NCBI GenBank assembly: GCA_963836265.1
Contig: CAWIIO010000001.1
Coordinates: 620,001-684,000 of the forward strand
Direction of reading: 5' to 3'
Length of the DNA: 64,000 bases
Source: CAIWHR01 sp963836265
GTDB lineage: Bacteria > Pseudomonadota > Gammaproteobacteria > Burkholderiales > Casimicrobiaceae
A program made the translations under genes and the position numbers. Below are positions 16,926-25,273 of this stretch, in pieces. Positions within the stretch are counted from its first letter, which is position 1; each line of letters opens with the position of its first letter. The notes beneath the pieces were generated by a model. It did not search any database, was not told the DNA's origin, and saw only the letters and a list, made by a program, of their open reading frames with translations.

Positions 16926-18104
16926 GTGCCCAGCCTCTCATCGCGCCTGCACACGGCGGTCCAACCACTGATTCGCGGCAACCGCTTCGACCGCATGGAG
17001 TGGGCCGGCGCGTTCGGCGATCTCGGCACGCTCATTCCGTTCGTCGTGGCTTACTTGAGCATGCTGAGCCTCGACCCGTTCGGCGTCCTGTTCACCTTCG
17101 GCCTGGCCATGGTGGTGGCGGGCCTTGTTTATCGGACGCCGTTCCCGGTGCAGCCGATGAAGGCCGTCGGCGCCATCGCAACGACCCAGGCGGCGCAGAC
17201 GCTCACAGTGACCGCCGGTGCGGTGTACGCGGCGAGCCTCGTCACCGGAGTGGCCTGGCTGCTGCTCGGCGTCACCGGAACCGCACAGAAAGTGACGAAG
17301 CTCATCGGCCGTCCCGTGGTCGTCGGCATCATCCTCGGGTTGGGCCTGGGCTTCATGCTGAGCGGCGCGAAGATGATGGCCGACAATTGGTGGATCGGCA
17401 GTATCGGTCTCGCCGGCACGCTCCTGTTGCTCACGAACCGGCGCGTGCCGGCGATGTTTCTGCTCCTCGTGTTCGGTGCCGTGTGCGGCGTGGCAACGGA
17501 CCCGAAGATGCTGGAGCAGCTCGCCGGCGTGACCGTCGAGCTCCACCTGCCAGCGTTTGCACTCGCGAGCGTGAGTTGGAACGAGCTGCTCATCGGCATG
17601 GTTTTCCTCGCCCTACCGCAGGTGCCGCTGACGCTCGGCAACGCGATCATCGCCATCACCGAGGAAAACAATCAGCTCTTTCCCGACCGGCCCGTCAGCG
17701 AGCAGCAAGTCGCCGTGTCGACAGGGATCATGAACCTCGGCAGCGCGGCGCTGGGCGGCATCCCGATGTGTCACGGTGCCGGCGGCATGGCGGGACACGT
17801 GCGCTTCGGTGCGCGCACCGGTGGCGCTCCCATCATCCTCGGCGCCATCCTGCTCCTGCTCGCCCTCCTCTTCAGCGGCTCGGTCGCGACGCTGCTGCGC
17901 ATCTTCCCGCCCGCCGTTCTCGGCGTCATCCTGTTCCTCACCGGCGCGCAACTGGCACTCGGCTCCTGCGATATCAGCAAGGACAAGGGCGAGCGCTTCG
18001 CGACGGTGATCACCGCGGGACTCGCGATCTGGAACGTGGGCATCGCGTTCGTCGTCGGCAGCGCAGTCTACTTCTTAGCGCGCCGCGGGTCGCTCAAGCT
18101 GTAG
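16926..18104 (+). CDS. MOT1-type molybdate/sulfate transporter
   Basis: 392 residues, about 10-11 membrane helices, starting at GTG 16926. Family signatures of the putative sulfate/molybdate transporter group (SulP-like fold without STAS domain) are EWAGAFGDLGTLIPFVVAYL near the N-terminus, TPFPVQPMKAVGA, PQVPLTLGNAIIAI and MCHGAGGMAGHVRFGARTGG. It should import molybdate (or sulfate) across the inner membrane. The Crp/Fnr gene follows 15 bases later, so the two are co-transcribed. Molybdate uptake next to an anaerobic-type regulator suggests support for a molybdoenzyme elsewhere. Confidence 0.85.
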   Translation: MPSLSSRLHTAVQPLIRGNRFDRMEWAGAFGDLGTLIPFVVAYLSMLSLDPFGVLFTFGLAMVVAGLVYRTPFPVQPMKAVGAIATTQAAQTLTVTAGAVYAASLVTGVAWLLLGVTGTAQKVTKLIGRPVVVGIILGLGLGFMLSGAKMMADNWWIGSIGLAGTLLLLTNRRVPAMFLLLVFGAVCGVATDPKMLEQLAGVTVELHLPAFALASVSWNELLIGMVFLALPQVPLTLGNAIIAITEENNQLFPDRPVSEQQVAVSTGIMNLGSAALGGIPMCHGAGGMAGHVRFGARTGGAPIILGAILLLLALLFSGSVATLLRIFPPAVLGVILFLTGAQLALGSCDISKDKGERFATVITAGLAIWNVGIAFVVGSAVYFLARRGSLKL

Positions 18105-18119
18105 CTGGGCAAGGCCGCG

Positions 18120-18728
18120 ATGACACGCAACACTACGCCGGCACTGGCGGCGAACCTTCCGGCCGCGCTCCGGGCCATCGGGCGTGTAGTGACCTGTCCG
18201 AAGGATGGCTGGGTATTTCGTAAGGGCGACGTTGTCCAGGCCGTGTTCGTGGTGCTCGAAGGCGAAGTGCACCTGTCGCGCTTCGCCAAGGACGGTAGCG
18301 AGATTGCATTGCATCGCGCCGGTCGTGGCGACTTCTTCGCCGAGGCGGCGGTCAACGCGCCGCGCTATCAGTGCAACGCCATTGCCTCGCGTCCGACCAC
18401 GCTGCTCGCGTTCCCGGTCGACAAGGTGCGCAGCTTGCTGGCTAAAGATCCGGAGTTCGCGCGCCAGTGGGTCGCGCTACTCGCCCGCCAGTTGCATAGC
18501 GCCCGGGCGCGCTTGGAGAGGGTAGCGCTGAACTCCGCGGCCGAACGCGTGCTGCATTACCTGCACACCGAGGGCAAGGGACCGCACTGCGAAGTCAAGC
18601 TGGCGGGCACGGTCAAAGATCTCGCGCACGAGCTGGGCCTGACACACGAGAGCCTGTATCGAACGCTCGCGCGGCTCGAGCAGGAGGGAGTTGTCGGCCG
18701 GGCGGACAATCACCTGTTCCTGCCCTAG
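18120..18728 (+). CDS. Crp/Fnr-family transcriptional regulator
   Basis: 202 residues: cyclic-nucleotide-binding-like barrel (about residues 20-115, FRKGDVVQAVFVVLEGEVHL), dimer helix (WVALLARQLHSARARLERVA) and a winged helix-turn-helix with DLAHELGLTHESLYRTLARL. The recognition helix keeps the Glu and second Arg of the CRP pattern R-E-x-x-x-R but has His in place of the first Arg. No N-terminal Fnr-type cysteine cluster is seen. Palindromes with the CRP spacing occur just after this gene and before the divergent operon, so it probably controls both. Confidence 0.88.
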   Translation: MTRNTTPALAANLPAALRAIGRVVTCPKDGWVFRKGDVVQAVFVVLEGEVHLSRFAKDGSEIALHRAGRGDFFAEAAVNAPRYQCNAIASRPTTLLAFPVDKVRSLLAKDPEFARQWVALLARQLHSARARLERVALNSAAERVLHYLHTEGKGPHCEVKLAGTVKDLAHELGLTHESLYRTLARLEQEGVVGRADNHLFLP

Positions 18729-18738
18729 GGACGCGTCT

Positions 18739-18760
18739 GCGTATGATTTCAGTCATACGC
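18739..18760. promoter_or_regulatory. Palindromic operator, GCGTATGA-N6-TCATACGC
   Basis: Perfect 8-bp arms with a 6-base spacer. It lies in the gap between the Crp/Fnr gene and the cytochrome gene, 58 bases before the cytochrome GTG. Core TATGA-N6-TCATA identical to the site at 16505-16524. Confidence 0.7.
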
Positions 18761-18818
18761 GGCGCGCCGTTCTCGGGACGACAATGCCTCCCGTGGCAAA
18801 TCCCTTCAAGGAGGCAGC

Positions 18819-19307
18819 GTGAAGCGCAAATGGATTCTGACGCTGGCGCTCGCGGTGGCCGGCGCCGGCAGCTACGTGCTGATCGCCAGCGCGCAGACGC
18901 ATCAGCACGAGATGGCAGCACCCGCGGGCGCACCGGGCGACGGAAGGCAACTGGTCCAGTTTCCGGAGCCGATGCGCCTGCACACCATTGCCAACATGCG
19001 CGACCATCTGCTGGCGCTGCAGGAGATCGACATGGCGCTTTCCAAGAACGATTTCGACCAGGCGTCGCGCATCGCCGAGGGGCGCCTTGGGATGAGCTCG
19101 CTCGAGCTGCACGGTGCAGCGCATATCGCGCCGTACATGCCGCAGGGCATGCAGGAAATCGGGACGCAGATGCACCGGTCGGCGAGCCGGTTTGCGGTCG
19201 AAGCGCAGAACGCGAGCGTCAGCAACGACGCACGACCCGCGCTCGCCGCGCTGGGCACCGTCATGCAGCAGTGCGTCGCCTGCCATGCCACCTATCGCTT
19301 GCACTAG
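18819..19307 (+). CDS. Periplasmic c-type cytochrome, c'-like arrangement
   Basis: 162 residues. GTG start with a perfect AAGGAGG at 18808-18814. Signal peptide residues 1-25 (LALAVAGAGSYVLIASAQ). The mature protein is helical and has a single heme motif near the C-terminus (QQCVACHATYRLH, CxxCH), which is the class II/cytochrome c' layout with heme at the end of a four-helix bundle. Such proteins bind NO or transfer electrons in the periplasm. First gene of an operon with an ABC exporter, preceded by the TATGA palindrome. Confidence 0.82.
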   Translation: MKRKWILTLALAVAGAGSYVLIASAQTHQHEMAAPAGAPGDGRQLVQFPEPMRLHTIANMRDHLLALQEIDMALSKNDFDQASRIAEGRLGMSSLELHGAAHIAPYMPQGMQEIGTQMHRSASRFAVEAQNASVSNDARPALAALGTVMQQCVACHATYRLH

Positions 19308-20358
19308 CCCGAGCATTGCGACGGGTGCCCCGGCCGCAGCCGAAGCCGACATCGAGTCGCGAGCGCCAAGCAACGCCGAGAAGGTTCGCAGCAAACCAAG
19401 CAGATTGCAGCCCGTCACGAACGCGGCGGTGGCGATCCGCGCCGATGCACTCACCCGTGCCTTCGGCGATTGCGTGGCAGTCAATGCAGTCAGCTTCGAC
19501 GTAGCGGCCGGCGAGATCTTCGGTTTTCTAGGTCCCAACGGTGCCGGCAAGAGCACCACGGCGCGGATGCTGACGGGCTTCATCCCACCGACCTCAGGCC
19601 GCGCCATGGTCAACGGGATCGATGTCGCGCAGCGCCCCGCCGCGGCACGCCGCCACATCGGCGTCGTGCCCGAGGAGGCGAATGTCTACGCCGATCTGTC
19701 GGTGTGGGACAACGTCATGCTGATGGCGGAACTTCACGGCGTCGATCGCGCGACGCGCGAGCTGCGGGCCCGAGCGCTGCTCGAGCGCTTGGAGTTGATA
19801 CCGCGGACCGGCCAACGGGGGCGCGAATTGTCCAAGGGACTGCGGCAACGACTGATGCTGTGCATGGCGCTGGTGAGCGAGCCGGACGTGCTTTTCCTCG
19901 ACGAGCCGACCTCCGGCCTCGATGTGGCGAGCACTCATCTCTTTCGCGACATCGTGGCCGACCTGAATCGACAGCGCGCCATGACGGTGTTTCTCACCAC
20001 GCACAACATGGAGGAAGCGGAGCAGCTTTGCCATCGGGTGGCGATCATCGACCGCGGCCGACTGGTCGCGATCGATACGCCGACGGCACTACGCGCTCGC
20101 ATGCACGCGCGGCGCTCGGTCGAAGTCAGGTTTAGCGACGCAGCGCCTGCTCCCGGGGTATTCGCGTCGGCGCTCGCGGGACGCGAGGTCGTCGTGCTCG
20201 CCGATGGTTTTCGCGTCTACACGCCGGAACCGGGCACGCTCGCTCAATTGATCGCGACCCGCGCGAGCGAGCGAAGATTGCAGATTGAAAGCATCGCCAC
20301 GCTGGCCCCTACCTTGGAAGACGTATTTCTCTCGATCACGGCGAGACAACCGGCATGA
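19285..20358 (+). CDS. ABC exporter ATP-binding protein (NatA/CcmA-like)
   Basis: About 310 core residues with Walker A LGPNGAGKSTTARML, signature RELSKGLRQRLMLCMAL (degenerate LSKGLRQ in place of LSGGQ), Walker B DVLFLDEPTSGLDV and H-loop FLTTHNMEEAEQ. The C-terminal extension (VEVRFSDAAPAPG... LEDVFLSI) is usual in this group. ATG 19285 overlaps the cytochrome gene by 23 bases. An internal GTG at 19429 just before AIRADALTRAFG may be the true start. Paired with the downstream permease. Confidence 0.85.
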   Translation: MPPIACTSPSIATGAPAAAEADIESRAPSNAEKVRSKPSRLQPVTNAAVAIRADALTRAFGDCVAVNAVSFDVAAGEIFGFLGPNGAGKSTTARMLTGFIPPTSGRAMVNGIDVAQRPAAARRHIGVVPEEANVYADLSVWDNVMLMAELHGVDRATRELRARALLERLELIPRTGQRGRELSKGLRQRLMLCMALVSEPDVLFLDEPTSGLDVASTHLFRDIVADLNRQRAMTVFLTTHNMEEAEQLCHRVAIIDRGRLVAIDTPTALRARMHARRSVEVRFSDAAPAPGVFASALAGREVVVLADGFRVYTPEPGTLAQLIATRASERRLQIESIATLAPTLEDVFLSITARQPA

Positions 20359-21104
20359 ACGAAATCGGTTTTCAAGCGCATGCGGCATGGATCGTGGCCA
20401 AGAAGAACGCCAAGGTCTATTACCTCAAGCCGCCGGTCTTCACCTTCGGGCTGATCTTTCCTTTCTTCTTCTATCTCGCCTTCGCAGCGGGGCATCGCGC
20501 ACCTCCGGAGGCCCTAGCGCCCGGTATCGTGGCAATGGCACTTTTTTTCACCGCGTCGGCCGTCGGCCCCCTTGTGACCCCGTGGGAGCGTCAGGCCCGG
20601 ACTTACGAGCGATTCGCAACGTCACCCGCCTCGCTCATGGCGATCCTAGCGGGCGACGTCCTTGCGGGCGCAGCATTCGGTACCGTGCTGGTCCTCCTGC
20701 CACTCGCACTCGTCGTGTCGTTGACCGAAGCCACGATCGTTACAGTGTTGCCGCTTGCGCTGGGCATCGTGGTCGGCGCACTGGCCTTTGCAGCGTTGGG
20801 CGTGCTGCTCGCGGGCCCGGCCACCGAGGGGCCATCGCAGGTGATGATGCTTTCCAACCTAGTGCGCTTGCCGCTTATCTTCGTCAGCGGCGTATTCGTG
20901 CCACTCGCCGAAATGCCGGAGTGGGGCCAGTGGCTGGCGCCGTTCTCTCCACTCTCCTATGCCGCGGACCTGATCCGGATTGGTTTTGGCGAACACGGTC
21001 ACTGGTCGACGGCCGTGGACATGCTGGCGCTCTGCGCGTTCACCGGAGCATTCATCGTGTTGGCCTATCGCCTGCATCTGCGCACGCGCGAGCGTGCTCG
21101 GTAG
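20355..21104 (+). CDS. ABC-2 type transporter permease
   Basis: 249 residues, six predicted helices, e.g. PPVFTFGLIFPFFFYLAFAA, VVGALAFAALGVLLAGPA, LPLIFVSGVFVPLAEMPEWG and MLALCAFTGAFIVLAYRL. The motif around FVSGVFVPLxxMPEW is typical for ABC-2 exporters. Its ATG overlaps the ATPase stop (ATGA). The substrate is unknown; the operon with a periplasmic cytochrome suggests an envelope or heme/metal-related export. Confidence 0.85.
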   Translation: MNEIGFQAHAAWIVAKKNAKVYYLKPPVFTFGLIFPFFFYLAFAAGHRAPPEALAPGIVAMALFFTASAVGPLVTPWERQARTYERFATSPASLMAILAGDVLAGAAFGTVLVLLPLALVVSLTEATIVTVLPLALGIVVGALAFAALGVLLAGPATEGPSQVMMLSNLVRLPLIFVSGVFVPLAEMPEWGQWLAPFSPLSYAADLIRIGFGEHGHWSTAVDMLALCAFTGAFIVLAYRLHLRTRERAR

Positions 21105-21344
21105 TCGCGATAGACTGCATGAGTCGATTGGCTAAGGGCCGAACCTGGGACGTGCGGATTAGAAATCCGCTGGTTCGTAGCGGTGTCGCGGCGACGGTGC
21201 GATGCCCACGAAACGAGTTCCGGCATTGCTGTGCGCGACGCGTAGGCCAATCTACGAGCTGCAGAATCTGCATAGCGGCAATAGCGCGCTGACGACGGAG
21301 ATTTACTTGAAAGCGCTGAGACTGCAGACGATTCGGACGACAAC

Positions 21345-21520
21345 GAGCGACGGACCGCACGCCGACCGCATAGACCCAATAACAATGCCTGAAGGGACTG
21401 ATATCAAATGCGACTGGCGAGTAGAGCGACGGACCGCATTAGACCCCAACGAAAGCGCTTGAAGAAACTGATATCAAATGCAATTCAGCGCTTAGAGCGA
21501 CGGAGCACGCGGACCCAAAA
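21345..21520 (+). repeat. Degenerate tandem repeat of 70-80 bases, about 2.3 units
   Basis: The block GAGCGACGGA recurs at 21345, 21424 and 21495, CTGATATCAAATGC at 21398 and 21468, and TAGACCC(C)AA in each unit. The core TAGAGCGACGGA resembles the D-arm/anticodon-stem part of a tRNA-Met (compare 50674-50706). No protein frame is credible here. It lies just outside the left 203-bp repeat. Confidence 0.55.
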
Positions 21521-21543
21521 TAGACCCCAAAGATAGATCAAAG

Positions 21544-21746
21544 TTAGCGGGCACTATCGCTGAAAACCAATCTGGGTGCTCCCCGACCAGGGCTCGAACC
21601 TGGGACCTGCGGATTAACAGTCCGTCCGGTCATTGCCCGGAAAACCGCGCCAGATAACGATGTTCGCCAAAACGGCCGGTAATATTTTCGGCTGGTTTGC
21701 CGAGTTTTCCCCTCTGAAGGACTAATTCGGCTTCGCAATATTACCG
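21544..21746. repeat. Left copy of a 203-bp direct repeat with tRNA-Asn 3' half (att-like)
   Basis: Same length and orientation as 50801-51003 and roughly 88-90% identical by eye. Besides the tRNA-Asn 3' half it shares CCAAAACGGCCGGTAATATT and GAGTTTTCCCCTCTGAAGGA. The distance between copies is 29,257 bases. This fits the end of an element integrated at the 3' end of tRNA-Asn. No integrase gene is present between the copies. Confidence 0.65.
21579..21624 (-). tRNA. tRNA-Asn(GTT) 3'-half fragment
   Basis: On the minus strand the bases read as anticodon stem-loop (GGACTGTTAATCC), variable loop, T-arm (CCAGGTTCGAGCCCTGG) and the 3' acceptor strand CGGGGAG. The matching 5' acceptor strand CTCCCCG and the D-arm are absent upstream, so this is not a functional tRNA gene but an integration-site scar. 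Confidence 0.7.
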
Positions 21747-21892
21747 AGCCCGCCACGCACGAATCACAGCATCACCATGCTTAGGATGAGCGCTTGTTGT
21801 GCCGGTCGACGCATCCGGGGCGCACCTGCAACCCTAGCGCTCAACGACCAAGGGCGGTGCCTAATGGCCGTTTCCGACTGGCCGAGATCGAC

Positions 21893-23585
21893 CGAGGGTG
21901 TGTGAAAACGCGAATGTTGCCTATAGTGAAGAAGGTAGATTCTTCGGAGCGGCGACATGAAGCGATTCATCGAAGGTGATGACCGAAGCCAGGTGACCTT
22001 GCTGCCCGAGTGTCTCGATGACTATGTCGGTGAGGACAACCTGGTTCGGGTGATCGATGTCTTCATCGACGAGCTGGATCTGACGGGTCTTGGCTTCGAG
22101 GGCGTGGCGCCGGCGGACACCGGGCGTCCGGCGTACCACCCGGCGGTGCTGTTGAAGATTTACGTCTATGGATATCTCAACCGCCTGCAGTCGAGCCGGC
22201 GCCTGGAACGCGAGACGCAGCGCAACGTCGAGCTGATGTGGCTGACCGGTCGCTTGACGCCGGACTTCAAGACCGTCGCCGACTTCCGCAAGGACAACGG
22301 TAAAGCGATCCGTAACGTCTGCCGCGAATTTATCGTACTGTGCCGCCGACTCGAGCTGTTCTCCGAAGCGATTGTGGCGATCGACGGCAGCAAGTTCAAG
22401 GCGGTCAACAACCGCGATAAGAACTTCACTGACCACAAGCTCAAGAAGCGGATGGATCAGCTGGAGGAAAGCATCGGCCGCTATCTGGCCGAGCTCGACC
22501 GCGCGGATCGGGACCCGACCCTCGTCACGGAAGGCCGAGTTTCGCGGCTCAAGGAGAAGGTCGCCTCGGTCAAGGCGCACATGGAGCACCTGAAACAGAT
22601 TGGCCAGCAACTACGGGAAGCACCTGACGGGCAAGTCTCGCTGACCGATCCAGATGCGCGCTCGATGGCCACCAGTGGCCGAGGCACCGGCATCGTCGGC
22701 TACAACGTGCAGACCGCGGTCGATACCAAGCACCACCTGATCGTGGCTCACGAAGTTACCAACGTCGGCCATGACCGCACCCAGCTGTTCGCGATGGCCA
22801 CGCAGGCGCGCAGCGCGACGGGAAAGGAAGAGCTGACCGTCGTTGCTGATCGCGGCTACTTCAAAGGCGAAGAGATTCTGGATTGCGACCGGGCCGGCAT
22901 GACCCCGCTGGTGCCCAAGTCGCTGACCTCCAACAGCAAGGCCGATGGTCGCTTCGACAAGCGTGACTTTGTTTACATCGCCGAAGACGATGAGTACCGC
23001 TGCCCGGCCGGCCAACGCGCCATCCGGCGCTTTACCACCATCGAGAACGGCATGACCCTGCACAAGTACTGGTCTTCGGCTTGTCCCAAGTGTCCGCTCA
23101 AAGCGCAATGCACGACGAGCATCTACCGGCGCATCGCGCGCTGGGAGCACGAGGCCGTGCTCGAGGCGATGCAGGAGCGCCTCGACCACCAGCCCGATGC
23201 CATGAAGCTACGGCGGCAAACCGTCGAACATCCTTTCGGCACGCTCAAAGCCTGGATGGGCGCGACCCATTTCCTGACCAAGCGGCTGCCTCGCGTCAGT
23301 ACCGAGATGAGTCTGCATGTGCTGGCCTACAACCTCAAACGCGTGATGCGGATCCTGGGCATCGGACCGCTGATGCAGGCGATAAGGGCATGAGCCCCTC
23401 TATTCTCGTGCGATAGACCGCGCAGAAAGAACTGCCAAGCGCATCTGCAGCACAACTTTCGATACGACCTCGATAAAATCCTCAGCCGGCGCGGTTGCAC
23501 ACAGCGTGGCACCGGCTGTCCCAAACGCTTCCACGCGTGCTAACGCGGCATGGTCACGCAGATTTAACGTTTCCGCACAGCCTCG
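21893..23585 (+). mobile_element. IS1182-type insertion sequence, copy A (intact)
   Basis: 1693 bases bounded by imperfect inverted ends (CGAGGGTGTGTGAAAACG on the left, the complement of CGAGGCTGTGCGGAAACG on the right). Contains one transposase gene and about 190 bases of 3' non-coding sequence. The length equals copy B once the latter's insertions are removed. Confidence 0.85.
21957..23393 (+). CDS. IS1182-family transposase
   Basis: 478 residues, intact. N-terminal DUF772-type region (YHPAVLLKIYVYGYLNRLQS), then DDE catalytic parts: AIVAIDGSKFKAVNNRDKNF with the first Asp, TVVADRGYFKGEEIL with the second, and VEHPFGTLKAWMG with the Glu region. A zinc-like CPLKAQCTT segment precedes the last part. 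The full frame suggests an active copy, and a nearly identical one exists at 30259-34808. Confidence 0.92.
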   Translation: MKRFIEGDDRSQVTLLPECLDDYVGEDNLVRVIDVFIDELDLTGLGFEGVAPADTGRPAYHPAVLLKIYVYGYLNRLQSSRRLERETQRNVELMWLTGRLTPDFKTVADFRKDNGKAIRNVCREFIVLCRRLELFSEAIVAIDGSKFKAVNNRDKNFTDHKLKKRMDQLEESIGRYLAELDRADRDPTLVTEGRVSRLKEKVASVKAHMEHLKQIGQQLREAPDGQVSLTDPDARSMATSGRGTGIVGYNVQTAVDTKHHLIVAHEVTNVGHDRTQLFAMATQARSATGKEELTVVADRGYFKGEEILDCDRAGMTPLVPKSLTSNSKADGRFDKRDFVYIAEDDEYRCPAGQRAIRRFTTIENGMTLHKYWSSACPKCPLKAQCTTSIYRRIARWEHEAVLEAMQERLDHQPDAMKLRRQTVEHPFGTLKAWMGATHFLTKRLPRVSTEMSLHVLAYNLKRVMRILGIGPLMQAIRA

Positions 23586-23993
23586 ACCCGAAGCCGTCGG
23601 CCGATGTGCCGCGAACCGGTCATAGAAACCGAGGGAAGTGGCCACTCAATTTGCGGTAACGGATTGCCTCAACCTTCCAGCCTGGCTTCGCCGCTTGATC
23701 TCAATCCTTCGGTCGGTCCCAGATGTTCGGCCGCAGCGGGGCGCCCCGGTTCGCAAGGGTTGGGCGCTTCTTTCTGGGACGCCCGAATGAGCGCGAGCAG
23801 AGAGAGAACGTAGATCGCTGACCATTCGCTGACAAATTTGTTGTCGCCGATTTTTACAAACCGGGGCGGCATTGGCTCGATGCGCCGACGTGGGCAAGAC
23901 GCAAATCGGCCCCTGCATCTATGACGGAGAGGGCATCCGCCCGCGACCAGGCACAATGGATGCTTGCGTCGCTCGACGGCTGCGGGGCCGCCT
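23586..23993. other. Region right of IS copy A
   Basis: No confident gene. A minus-strand frame at 23669-23872 (PPRFVKIGDNKFVSEWSAIY, then a hydrophobic stretch VLSLLALIRA) could encode a 67-residue membrane-associated protein, but it lacks a good ribosome site. Listed here as a weak possibility. Confidence 0.3.
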
Positions 23994-24158
23994 ATGAATT
24001 GGGACTGGATCTTGCTGGGTATAGTCGCTTGGGTACTCGGCGCTTTGTTCGTGCTGATCCTGATGCGAATGGCCGGCGATCAAGACCGCGACGCGCGCCA
24101 CCAAGAAAAAGATATCGACCCCTTTGCCGACATCACGATTACGCGACCCGGTGAATAG
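23994..24158 (+). CDS. Small single-span membrane protein
   Basis: 54 residues: WDWILLGIVAWVLGALFVLI forms one membrane helix, followed by a charged tail (RMAGDQDRDARHQEKDIDPF) ending in ITITRPGE. This layout looks like small conserved betaproteobacterial membrane proteins, but no function is known to me. Confidence 0.6.
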   Translation: MNWDWILLGIVAWVLGALFVLILMRMAGDQDRDARHQEKDIDPFADITITRPGE

Positions 24159-24417
24159 CACTGGAGCGGCGCAAAGTGGTCCTTAGGTACTGTTGACCTT
24201 CAGCCGTGACGGTGACTACGCCCATCATGCTTTTCTGGGCATAATCGGCGGCAACGATCGCGTCGACGAGCTCCAGCGCTTCAAAGCGTAAGGTATTGCC
24301 TTCAGCGCACCACCTCAGGCAGGCCAGTTGTTCTTCGGTTAACTTTGCCGCGTTTGTGAACGATGCGAGCGATTGCGACGAGTTGGTAAGCGATATTGAT
24401 TCGCGGGGTTGTGGCAT
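24139..24417 (-). CDS. Conserved small hypothetical protein
   Basis: 92 residues. The part from KLTEEQLACLRWCAEGNTLR to TVTAEGQQYLRTT has the look of a folded, winged-helix-like small protein of betaproteobacteria. The first 25 residues are Ser/Asn-rich and the true start may be downstream. It overlaps the end of the convergent small membrane protein gene by 20 bases. Function unknown. Confidence 0.55.
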   Translation of the reverse strand: MPQPRESISLTNSSQSLASFTNAAKLTEEQLACLRWCAEGNTLRFEALELVDAIVAADYAQKSMMGVVTVTAEGQQYLRTTLRRSSAIHRVA

Positions 24418-24495
24418 ATATCCCGGCTTCGCGTTGTTGGGCCGGGAAGTTTACAGAATACGTGACCCCCTGGAGTCGCCGCTTGTCGGCACGCT

Positions 24496-24612
24496 CTACG
24501 CGGCCCCCAAGATTGCAATCGTCACGCCGAGTGCCGCCCAGAAATCCCGCAGGCGCGACGATCTCGACCCGCGGGCGACGTAGGCCTCGTCCGGCCGCGA
24601 AGATCGCAGCAC
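24496..24612 (-). CDS. Possible 38-residue membrane peptide
   Basis: GTG at 24612 is preceded by GAGGGGGG. The frame ends with a hydrophobic segment DFWAALGVTIAILGAA. Tiny and unsupported by homology, reported because start signal and membrane segment coincide. Confidence 0.28.
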   Translation of the reverse strand: MLRSSRPDEAYVARGSRSSRLRDFWAALGVTIAILGAA

Positions 24613-24935
24613 GCGCCCCCCCTCACCTGTCGAGGAGTCTTGCATCCCGATCCGAATGGTGAGACGGGTGCGCCTGACTTCGGCGTTCGGATCAGGTGCT
24701 TGCGGTTACCTTCCCCACGCTAGCGTTTGTGCGCCGTTGAGCGCCCGGGGTGTCAGCGTCGCCAAAGCACAATATTGCTTACTGCAAACGGAGATTCCTA
24801 CTGTCGGGGTGCTTTACAAAGGCGTTTCAGTCTTCGGCGCGAATGCTGTGTAAGTCATTGAAGACAAACCGCAGGCTCGCCGATTGGTCCGAATTCTGCG
24901 CGAGGCTCTAGCGTCGGTAGACGATGGAGGTTTGT
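24613..24935. other. Intergenic region, nothing recognised
   Basis: About 320 bases. Short frames exist on both strands without protein character. The promoter of the three-ORF small-gene cluster should lie in its right half. Confidence 0.35.
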
Positions 24936-25121
24936 ATGCAACAATCATCGAAGGCTAAGATGCAATGGTCGCGACGCCGACCGCATGGAAATGAGCATAA
25001 CGAGTGGCGCTCACGGCGATCACGCCCCGACATGACTCTCGCCCGCAACGAATACGCGGCAGAGTCAGCGGTTGCCGCGTTCATGAGAGAGCACAACGAG
25101 CGGAACAGGATCGCGAGATGA
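24936..25121 (+). CDS. Small basic protein, first of three overlapping ORFs
   Basis: 61 residues. ATG at 24936 has GGAGG 5 bases upstream, a near-ideal start. The protein is very rich in Arg, Asn and Glu (KMQWSRRRPHGNEHNEWRSR, MREHNERNRIAR), with no membrane segment. Its TGA overlaps the ATG of the next ORF (ATGA), suggesting translational coupling. No recognised family. Confidence 0.5.
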   Translation: MQQSSKAKMQWSRRRPHGNEHNEWRSRRSRPDMTLARNEYAAESAVAAFMREHNERNRIAR

Positions 25122-25273
25122 AGAGCAGCGACGGAATAGCGGCGTCGCTTGGCGCCGCGAGAGCGATGACCGTGTGGTCGTGGATCCCGCTCGCCTATTG
25201 GGTGGGCGGGCTTGCCTGCTATCTACACCTCGTGCTCATTTTCGGCCGGAGAGGAAGGTCGCCTCATGGATGA
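25118..25273 (+). CDS. Small membrane protein, second of three overlapping ORFs
   Basis: 51 residues with one membrane helix (VWSWIPLAYWVGGLACYLHL) and a basic tail (GRRGRSPHG). It starts inside the stop of the previous ORF and overlaps the next ORF by 8 bases. No recognised family. Confidence 0.5.
   Translation: MKSSDGIAASLGAARAMTVWSWIPLAYWVGGLACYLHLVLIFGRRGRSPHG

Noticed and set aside
21579..21656. Complete tRNA-Asn gene
   Set aside because: The 5' acceptor strand CTCCCCG and the D-arm are missing at the required distance; only the 3' half exists in both copies.
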